Shown here piece after piece: positions 30,480 through 38,188 of a stretch of 38,188 nt of DNA (position 1 is its first letter; every line of letters starts with the position of its first letter). Origin of the DNA: Chara braunii (taxonomy: Eukaryota > Streptophyta > Charophyceae > Charales > Characeae); contig BFEA01000081.1 in the NCBI GenBank assembly GCA_003427395.1, positions 835,260 to 873,447 of the forward strand, read 5' to 3'. The notes under the pieces are model-generated. The model searched no databases. It had not been told where the DNA came from and saw only the letters and a list, made by a program, of their open reading frames with translations. A program made the position numbers and the translations under genes.

Positions 30480-32405
30480 TTGGAGGCAGTGTCGGCGCAG
30501 GTGGAGAAGAAGAGGAAGGGAAGGCGGTGGCGAATGAGGTGGAGGCGGCAGAGGAGGAGGAGGAGGGGGAGGTGTCGGAGTAGGAGGTGGCGGTGGAAGT
30601 GGTGGGGGGGGGGGTTGTGAATGGTTTACCCCTACAGCATCCTTTGAACTCTTCACCTCTGGATCAACAGTTATGGGTGTGTTTCACTCAACCTAATAAT
30701 AGGAAAAGGAGTTATGGGTGTGTTTCACTCGACGTAATAATAGGAAAAGGATGAGGAGGGGGAGGGGGGAGGAGGAGGCGAAGAATCACTCGACCTAATA
30801 ATAGGAATAGGATGTGGAGGAGGAGGGGGAGGGGGGAGGAGGAGACAAAGGAGGACAAATTAACTGCCATGTTCATGCCTACAACAAAATTGAATGAGAG
30901 GAAGAGGAGGAGGGGGAGGAGGCTCGGGGGCAGGAGGAGGAGGAGAAGGGAAACTTTAACAGCGACGTGACGTTAACAGAATTGTTTGGACAGAGCAAAG
31001 AGGAGGAGGGGGAGGAGGATCGGGGGCAGGAGGACGAGGAGAAGGGAAACTTTAACAGCAACGTGACGTTAACAGAATTGTTTGGACAGAGCACATGACT
31101 TTGGCAACAGCAGGAAGAGAAGGGGTAGGAGGAAGAGGAGGAGAGGGGAAACATAAAAGCCAGTGCGTGTTTCATTCAACCTTTTCACTCAACCTAATAA
31201 TAGAAAAAGGATGAGGAGGAGGATGGGGAGGGAGGGATGAGGTGGTGCAGGAGGAGAAATTACCTGCCATGCTCATGCCTACAACAAAATTGAATAAGAG
31301 GAAGAGGAGGAGGCGGAGAAGGGAAACTTGAATGGCAAAGTGATGTTAACAGAATTGTTTGGACAGAGCACGTGACATCGGCAACAGCAGGAGTAGAAGG
31401 GGTAGCAGAAAGAGGAGGGGAGGGGAAACATAAACACCAGATATTTTTATTGACCAGAGCACATTGCATCGCAGTGGCAGGAGGAGGAGGTGGACAAGGA
31501 GGAGGAGGTGGACAAGGAGGAGGAGGAAGAGAGGGGAAACTCGAGAGAGGATGAGGAGAGGTCCGCCAAATGAGATTTCAGAAAAAAACATTCAAGTCAT
31601 TGCATGACAGTGTACCTGGAGTAGTGTTTGAGTGCTATACACACACGCTGGGCTATTAATCAGTAAATTGGGGGTTCAATATGAAAATGTTGAGGGCTAC
31701 TCTGGGAATAGGAGGGGCAGGGTGGGGAGGAAGCAATGGAATGGCAAGGCAGGTGGTTACTTCTCCGTCTTCCATAATGACTGTATCGCAACAGAAACGA
31801 TGACTTCCACACATTCATGACGGGGTTGCTTTGTGTTTGGGGTAAGACGGTAGCATGGATAGAAGGGGCACAGTGATCATGTGGAAGCGGGGCCAGGAGG
31901 ACGACAACCAGTCTGTAAAAATGTTTCAACTAGCCATGACAGCATGTACCTAGACTTGGAGATGGCACAGTGCATGAATTGTACAGCATGTGCAGATGTT
32001 CATCTACATTTCGGCAAAGCTTGGTCTGACATTTTAAAATTTAATGGGACCAGTCAGAGTAGGAGCAAGAGCAGGACGGGGAGGAGGAGGAGAGGAGGAG
32101 GAGGAGAAGAAAAGAGGAGGCAGAGGAGGAGAAGATGAGGTGTAGGAGGAGAAGAAGAGGAGGGAAGGCAGAGGAAGAGAAGAGAGGAGGATGGGGAGGA
32201 AGGGGAGGAGAAGAAAGAAGATGATTGGATATAAGGCATCCATGTGGGGTGATTGATTGCCAGGACGGGTGAGGAGGAAGAGGAGGAGGAGGTGGAGGCA
32301 GAGGAGGGGGAGGAGGGGAAGAGACGAGGAGAAGGAAAGGAGGTGGAGGGGGGAGTGGAGGAGGGGGAGGAGGAGGAGGAGAAAAAGAGGAGGGGAGGAC
32401 AACTG
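30480..32405. repeat. GGA-rich region with tandem and dispersed units
   Basis: It is dominated by GGA/GAGG repeats. Within it, GTTATGGGTGTGTTTCACTC and CTAATAATAGGAAAAGGATG recur at about 30671, 30711, 30788 and 31190. A unit with GGGAAACTTTAACAGC and GTTAACAGAATTGTTTGGAC recurs at about 30950, 31045 and, changed, 31320. Poly-Glu or poly-Pro/Ser open frames here are composition effects. The purine-rich strand could form triplexes. Confidence 0.85.
31625..31682 (+). repeat. tRNA-like sequence (decayed, Asn-tRNA-like)
   Basis: TGTTTGAGTGC resembles an A box. CTGGGCTATTAATCAG resembles an Asn-type anticodon arm with altered anticodon. GGGGGTTCAAT matches a B box except for its end. It is not a functional tRNA; it may be a SINE head or a tRNA relic. 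Confidence 0.3.
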
Positions 32406-32679
32406 ACCTGGCAAGATGGCTGGGGTGATGGCGAGGGCAATGGCAACGAAGTTTGCTGGGGTGGTGGCGACAATGGCACGGTTGACGACGATGAAGTTCG
32501 CAGCATTCACGGAGGATGAGAACAACTTTTGCCTGGGTGATGGGCATTTGAATTTGAGTGCCCATGGTCCGAGTGACAGATGGTGTGCTCTATCCTAAAC
32601 TTGATCCAAATCTCAGCCCTTGATCTTGGCAAATCAACAGCCGAGATCTGGATATAAAAAAGGGGACCCTAATGGCCTG

Positions 32680-33241
32680 TGAAATTTTGCAGGCACCTGG
32701 CAGCTCTCGGGACGGCCCTGAGGCTGCCAGGTTACCTACTGAGTGAACCTAGGTGCCAACTCCCAGGACTCCAGCCACGTCACCCACCTTGCCTGAGTGG
32801 CCCTTGTGCCCGGAAATATCCCCCAGGTGTATTCCCTATCATTGTCTTAAATTATTGTAATTCACCAAGATTTGAACCATACTTGCAAGTGCACGTGACT
32901 TGGCTTGGCTTGGCTTGGCTTGGCCTTCTTCAGACCAGTACCGGTCGGCCGTGGCCTGTCTGCTGCAAACATTTTGTCGGTCCGGTAACTTCCACACTTT
33001 TCCTGGGACATTGCTGCAAATTGGACTTGGAACTGTCGGCCTGGACTGGACTCTTCTGGACTTTTCTCATTGGGTACTGGACGGACTTCTATTGACCTAA
33101 GACTTTTCGGTACCGACACCTTCCAACCTACGACGCTTTGGACTACACACCCTACGACCTATCCTACTGGGACATCCTGGGACTGGGACACTTCGGGACT
33201 CTAGGACTGGGACTTGGGTGTCTGCAGCGTGAATCCTTTCA
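32680..33241 (-). mobile_element. Probable 3' LTR of the second gypsy fragment
   Basis: On the minus strand the region begins TGAAAGGATTCACGC right after a purine-rich GGCGGGAG and ends ...GCCTGCAAAATTTCA, giving TGAAA/TTTCA termini. A nested alternative with TGCAGACACC and GGTGCCTGCA ends (32688-33226) is also possible. Its position just downstream of the pol stop supports an LTR. Without a second LTR in the window the limits stay tentative. Confidence 0.5.
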
Positions 33242-33286
33242 CTCCCGCCAGCCTAATTTCGAGGTCCTCCGAGAAAAATCTCATCT

Positions 33287-33960
33287 TTATCTACCATACA
33301 CATTCATTCCTCTTCGGGTCTTCTCATGGAAGGAGACAATCTGAGGGGCCGTCTGTATCAGTTCTTCCCTGGGGAACCAGTGGTCTTCGCTGGGCTCCCG
33401 GTAGGCAAACCTGACCTTATATTGCCGCTGTGGCCTTCCTCTGCGGCCTGTGCGGAAAGTATCTTCGACCACTATTCGGTCTACATCATAACCTCCGTCC
33501 ATATCTGGTGGAATCATGGAACGTTGGGAGGGAAAGCAACTTAGATGCGTGGAATACTGGGTGTGTGTGCAGGTGGGGCGGAATCTGGATAGAGTAGGAC
33601 GGACCATCTGCCTCTCCTTTGACATCTAAGACTTGCCATGGCCCCTTGTATGCAGGTAACAGTTTCTGCGAGATCCCTTCTTCGGGAATGAACTCCTTGG
33701 ACTTGACCCATACCAACTCACCTACTGCAAACTGTGATGGTTGTCGATGTTTGTTAGCTTGCTCTACCATCTTGTGCTGGCCCTTAAGGATGTTCGTCTT
33801 GACCTGTTTTAGATTCTTCTCGTATTGAATGGAAAATTCCCTTGTACCGGGTGGCAGTCTTTGAATCTGATCTGGATTCAAGCTGTCAATCGGGCGTCGG
33901 GGTTGCCAACCTCTGTGCAGTTCGTTAGGGGTGCGTGCAGTAGACAGCAAAATGCTCGGC
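33287..33960 (-). pseudogene. Second Ty3/gypsy integrase C-terminus plus chromodomain (5'-truncated)
   Basis: Minus strand, from high to low: STARTPNELHRGWQPRRPID (end of the integrase core), a helix QYEKNLKQVKTNILKGQHKM, the integrase C-terminal SH3-like segment (FAVGELVWVKSKEF, KLLPAYKGPWQVLDVKGEAD), then HPVFHASKLL. After a frameshift near 33530 comes a chromodomain: DMDGGYDVDRIVVED and YKVRFAYREPSEDHWFPREE, ending at a stop at about 33287. The chromodomain is the module by which chromoviruses target chromatin. It is intact here, unlike the copy at 23.3 kb, which has a stop after DIDGG. Sequence above about 33960 no longer resembles integrase, so the element is 5'-truncated. Confidence 0.88.
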
Positions 33961-34144
33961 GTTAGCCGGACCCCCACTGGCGGCCCCACGCCATCTCTGA
34001 CTACCGCTGTTGGGGCGGGGGGCAACATGATTTACCTCGTTTGCGAGGCCCTATGCTTGCAGGTGTCCCCTCTATATAGTCTTAGGAATAGTGGTAGGAA
34101 GGTAGTGAAAGGCAAAAATAATTTGAGAGAAGAACATAGTGTAG

Positions 34145-34265
34145 TTAAAAAACAAACAAACAAACAAACAAACAAACAAACAAACTTTTGCCTCAGGGTC
34201 ACGTTGAAATTCTTTACCAATTAAAATAATAATAATAATAATAATACTATAATAGTAATTATTTA
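34145..34265. repeat. (AAAC)n and (AAT)n microsatellites
   Basis: AAAC/CAAA runs at 34149-34184 and an AAT run at about 34223-34250. Confidence 0.95.
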
Positions 34266-35183
34266 TTTTCTTTTTGGCCCCGCCGGGCAAGTTGTCCCGG
34301 CCGACTCCGGTAGCATAGATGTAAAACGTTATCTTGAGGGGGGGGGGGGGAAACCGTTATCTTGAGCTAGTTTTGGGCTAAAACACTTCCAAGTTCCAAC
34401 TTGTATTCTTCGAATCTACAAAAATCGAAAACGATTTAATTTTCAGGTAAGGTCCAAATAGGAATGGCGCATACTCACTGTATGGGATTTGATTACCCAC
34501 CTATTGGGGGACAGGTGACTAAACAACAACTTCCAACATTAAAGCCTATAGGTGATACCAGCGAGATCCAACTGCTGCATTTGATGTACCTGTTGGAAGT
34601 CATAGGACCCATAGTACTTGCCTGACCCGAAAGGGAGCTAGTAATAGGAAAGCACTGACAATCTCATCAGTAATCGGGAAAGGGGTCGTTATTTATTTTT
34701 TGTAGTTTGTTGTGAGCCACACCTAGTTTTTCTGTGTTGTATTGCTCATAGTGGCGTAAGAGCGCAGTGCACGTGCAGTTGCAAGTATGGTTTGAAGCTA
34801 CTCCTGGTCTGTTTATCATGAGCCAAATGTGTGCATGGTTTACCCACTAGAGTGCTCCAGTAGAGATGCTTTGATTGTATCTCCAAATGTCTTAATCCCC
34901 ATGGATTCTGTCTGGCATAAGGCAGTAGTTGACGATTCAGGTGGTTATGGAGGAGAGGTCCTGATCATAGAGGACCAGCGTGGCTGGTGCCTAGAGGGGG
35001 CTGTGCATCCATGCATAGCCAGTTGGAGGGGTGGAGGCAGGAGGTGGGTTGCTGAAATAGTTCTGGTGGTGAATGTGGTTATCAAACATAGCGGTGACTT
35101 AAGATACTCGTGTTTGTCGGGATTTCCCCCCCTCCTTTTCCTTCTGCCTTTTTGGTGGGGATTTTGCTGTTGATTGGCTGCAG

Positions 35184-35290
35184 GTGGGCTGGTGGGCGGG
35201 TATTGCAGAAGGAACGAATGACCCTTATGGGCGAATCATCAAGATCTCGCCATCTCAAGGACGCTTTGTAGGTCGCAGCTATACGCCGAG
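35184..35290 (+). CDS. EXECUTER-like protein, exon 4 (VGWW...RSYTPR segment)
   Basis: A 107-bp exon after GGCTGCAG, ending at a GTTAGT donor in phase 2. It encodes [20 protein letters not shown], then [15 protein letters not shown] and the first two bases (AG) of an Arg or Ser codon. The family has VGWWxGIxExxxDPFGxIxxIxxxxGRYVxRSYNPRQL here, so identity is high and unambiguous. The following exon should begin with A or G and continue QLS-like toward an APLFEIFLT-type motif. I found no such exon between 35291 and 38188, so the gene continues past the right edge. The singlet-oxygen-sensing DUF3506 region reported for EXECUTER1 is C-terminal to this and not in view. Confidence 0.93.
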
Positions 35291-35372
35291 GTTAGTTGTG
35301 TTGTTGTTTACTGGTGTCATCCTTGGTTTGTTTGTGGGCATATCGGCATAGCATGTGTGGCTCTTGATTTGG

Positions 35373-35570
35373 GACGGAAATTGCAGCATGCCTGCTTGAT
35401 GGCGTAGGCTACCAGGGACGCATCAGCCATGCATGATCTGGGAAGAAAGTTGCAGCATGCCTGACTGATGGCGTAGGCTACCAGGGGCGCCCAGCTGTGC
35501 ATGATCTGCGAACAAAATTACAGCATGCCTGACTGATGGCGTAGGCCACTAGCGGCGCCCGGCCGTGCAT
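35373..35570. repeat. Three-copy tandem repeat, 68-69-bp unit, next to exon 4
   Basis: CAGCATGCCTGMYTGATGGC followed by GTAGGC, CACTAG or TACCAG, and GTGCATGATCTG or CATGCATGATCTG recurs at 35384, 35453 and 35521. It starts 80 bp after the exon 4 donor. Confidence 0.92.
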
Positions 35571-37384
35571 GCTTGGCCGGTCACCCATGCAGGCCACCCA
35601 GCCGTCTGCTCGCCCGGGGTACCACCAAGCATGTAGAAACTCCAGGAATGTTTTTTATTTTTATTTTTATTTATTTTTTATCGAAGGGGCTTTTCTGTTC
35701 GCAGTGAAAGTAGTCCAAATCTGGGACTCTCTCTTGTTTTTCAATGTTGTCCATTGCGGGGGCGGGAAGGGAGGTATAAATGGGGATGAAAGGGGCCTAA
35801 GCCTTGACGGGCTTAGAGGGGGGTGTCTTAGTCTGAAGTTCTAATTTTCCTTTTTGTTTCGATTCTGTTAGGAATTCTGAGGCGACCCTGAGCCAAAAGT
35901 TGAGTGCAGTGCCATCCTGCGCAACATAGTTTTTTTCCAGATTTTTCTTTTTTCAAGTTTTTGTCATTTTATTTATTTATTTCTTTTGTGCTGAGGCCAC
36001 CCGAGGCTCCGCACTGAGGTCCTGCACAGCGGGGCGGCCGTGTGTGTGTCCTAGCACAAAATTCTTGCCCAGGCGCATGGAGAAACAGCCCAAGTCATGG
36101 GGCTGGTGTGCAACATGAGATGAGATGGGGCTAGTTCTTATTTGTCAAGGAAAAAGTCCTTAGATTCCTGCCATCTGTGTATTATATACGCATGGAGAGA
36201 GAAGTAGGAAGAAAAATGGAGGTAAGCTTAGCTGTAAACCTGTTCCTGTCTGCAGGTTAGGAAAAGCCATTGCTTCCCAGGTCTTAGGTCAGGTCTGTGT
36301 ATTACACTGGCTGGAGTGGTTAATTCAGGAGCAAACAGCAAGATGGGCATAGTGGCAAAATTGGTGCTTTTTGGCGATAGAGATTGCTGTTTGGTGTTGT
36401 TACTCTCCGGGCGTGCAACTGGATGCACATTGAGTGTGGTACTCATGGAAAGGCGAAAAGGCATATGCCAATGGGTGATGTCAATACTCACCCTAGTTCA
36501 TGAAGTGATGTTGACAGACTATGTATGAGGCTATGGTTGTTTTCATGGACTGTGTATATGGGCGTGATTGGCATGCATCCATCTCATTCCAGAGCCACAT
36601 GTTTTAATGGGCGGCGTGCAAAAGTGAGAAAGGCTTCTAGTGCATTTGTTTGTCTAGTCAATGACAGAAGAGTAAAACTTGCCAGAAGCCCTGGCAGCAA
36701 GGGGATTTGCTCTGCCTCTGTTGTGGACAATGTGTTGGGCCCGGTAGCCACGGTTGGCTACCAGAATTGACAAGCACCACGGACAACTGATAATTCTGCG
36801 GCCCTGCATATATTATTCTTGGACAATCCATGAAAGTGTCATGGAAGCAACTGTTCTTTGTATGAAAACGGTCAAAGAGCACACTGGCATAGTGTGTTTA
36901 CCTCCATGTGTGTGTGTTAGTCAACATCCCCAAGCTCTCTCTGTTATTCTATCCTCATACCATCCACAAACAAAAAAAGTATAGATGAGCAATATAATAG
37001 AAGGTGCAAGGTTCCCCACATTTGTGTGGTTGAGCAGGAAGTGCCCACACACTTGTCTGTCGCCGAAGTGGCACACTTGCACAAATATATGTAAGGTTTT
37101 CAATCTATGAAAACAAAGGTAAAGGGCAGAAGGGAACATACCTAACACAAAAGGCTCCACCAGCAAAGAAAGCACCGGCCAGAGGCAGCATGGTCCGAGA
37201 AAACTTGGAGAGCCCTCTTAGTCAGCGCACAAGCACAGCAGCACTGGCACTCCTATTCCTCCGAAATTACACACTCACGCCACTGCTATCTCTATCACTC
37301 CATGGCTAAACAGTCCCCATCTGCTGTCTAGCCTCTGGAGTACCATAATCCCAAAGACCACAAGATCTTCGCCCGACACCTGGA

Positions 37385-37720
37385 AGGGTACTGTTTAAAA
37401 CACCCTGGAAGTCCCCGTTTCTTCCATGTGCTCCAAAAGAGCAGCCCATGGGAATGGCACCCACCACAGACACTCTCTCAGCCTCCTTGCCAAGATACTG
37501 TGGCCAGAACTCCAAGCAAACATTCACAGAATCTCCACGCGACACAAGGAACACCACTGCTTAAAACACCATGGAAGCACCACCATCTTCCATGTGCTCC
37601 AAAAGGGCAGCCCGTCGGAGTGACACCCACAGCAAAAGACTCTCTGAGACTCCTTGCGAAGATACCGTGACCATGACTCCAAACAAACATCCCCGCCCAA
37701 AAACAATTTGGCCGCCCACA
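37385..37720. repeat. Two-copy 166-bp tandem duplication
   Basis: TTAAAACACC, TGGAAG, CTTCCATGTGCTCCAAAAG and CACCCAC recur at a 166-bp offset (37421 and 37587 for CTTCCATGTG). Confidence 0.9.
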
Positions 37721-37789
37721 TACATGGCTTCATCAACAAACAGCCTATGCTCTACAGCAGGGCAAAGAATTAGGCCATGTATGAATCAA

Positions 37790-37791
<2 letters not shown>

Positions 37792-37864
<73 letters not shown>
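37792..37864. repeat. (TG)n microsatellite
   Basis: A pure TG run of about 70 bp. Confidence 0.97.
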
Positions 37865-37866
<2 letters not shown>

Positions 37867-38144
37867 GAATTTTCACCACAGAGCAGCTTTAGTCCTATTG
37901 CAGACAATGAAGCACACTCGAGTTGAGACATTCCAACAATGGAACAGTTTTATCTCTATCGCAAGTAACATGGAGCACAATAAGTCCATTGAAATCCGTT
38001 TGTCTTTCTTTGGGGTATCCTTTTCAATTGTTCTTGCAGCTCCCCTTTTACTATGCCTCTCATTTACAAGGCTGCGTGTGTGTGTGTTGTTATGGCATCC
38101 CAGATTCTCTCTCTCATTTCCTCCACAAATCATAACAAACCATC

Positions 38145-38188
<44 letters not shown>
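38145..38188. repeat. (TG)n microsatellite at the window edge
   Basis: A TG run that continues to the last base. Confidence 0.97.

Larger units (their letters stand above)
29388..35183 (+). other. Intron 3 of the EXECUTER-like gene (5.8 kb)
   Basis: The donor is GTATGC and the acceptor GGCTGCAG. It holds a two-copy 71-bp tandem repeat, a long GGA-rich region with tandem units (30.48-32.4 kb), a tRNA-like stretch near 31.65 kb, a second gypsy fragment with a probable LTR (32.68-33.96 kb), and (AAAC)n/(AAT)n microsatellites. The part from 34270 to 35183 shows nothing I can name. Confidence 0.85.
35291..38188 (+). other. Intron 4 of the EXECUTER-like gene, partial (runs off the right edge)
   Basis: It begins with donor GTTAGT. 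No acceptor followed by the expected QLS-type continuation is seen. Contents are a triple 69-bp tandem repeat, a 166-bp duplication and two (TG)n tracts. The stretch 35640-37380 has no recognisable feature. Confidence 0.7.

Noticed and set aside
35875-35935. A possible exon 5 reading near AGCCAAAAGTTGAGTGCAGT after a TAG at about 35870.
   Set aside because: The frame does not follow from exon 4 phase 2 with the expected QLS...APLFEIF pattern, and the next residues do not match the family.

Overview
This is a nuclear fragment from a green-lineage eukaryote, and nothing in it looks prokaryotic. The evidence is one split gene with GT-AG introns of 5.8 to 10.7 kb, dense (CT)n, (CA)n and (GAA)n microsatellites, Ty3/gypsy remnants with chromodomains, and several copies of the spliceosomal U6 snRNA. 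The recognisable gene is an EXECUTER homologue, a plastid singlet-oxygen signalling protein of plants and algae. Very long repeat-filled introns in such a gene fit a streptophyte alga of the Chara type. That assignment is an inference from style, not from a database match.

Layout. Positions 1-9640 are non-coding flank: two decayed U6-like copies (about 0.4 and 8.5 kb), an AT-rich foldback element (3.05-3.46 kb), microsatellites and small tandem duplications. I see no supportable gene there. Positions 9640-10422 are a GC-rich leader with two long (GA)n tracts and several TTTCCCGCC-type motifs, probably the promoter and 5' UTR of the gene.

The EXECUTER-like gene runs on the + strand from 10423 to beyond the right edge. 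Exon 1 (10423-11427) holds a transit-peptide-like N-terminus, a low-complexity region and the conserved segment ending WERWQSVFGEVEERDTLVKA. Exons 2 (18501-18617) and 3 (29322-29387) each encode one UVR-like repeat. Exon 4 (35184-35290) encodes [20 protein letters not shown] and the RSYTP motif. These four exons give 431 codons plus 2 nt. The C-terminal part of the gene, including the DUF3506 region, lies outside the window.

The introns are full of mobile DNA. Intron 1 carries three U6 retrocopies, two of them antisense to the gene. The copies at 13.4 and 15.6 kb are flanked by clear target-site duplications (15 and 16 bp). Intron 2 carries a decayed Ty3/gypsy integrase-chromodomain remnant with its 3' LTR, itself split by two solo LTRs of the same family with their own target-site duplications, plus a further solo LTR and tRNA-like sequences. 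Intron 3 holds GGA-rich tandem arrays and a second, better preserved gypsy integrase/chromodomain fragment with a probable 3' LTR. Intron 4, as far as seen, has a triple 69-bp tandem repeat, a 166-bp duplication and (TG)n tracts.

The least ordinary signal is the set of five U6-derived sequences in the first 16 kb. They look like products of LINE-type retroposition, possibly a U6-headed SINE family.
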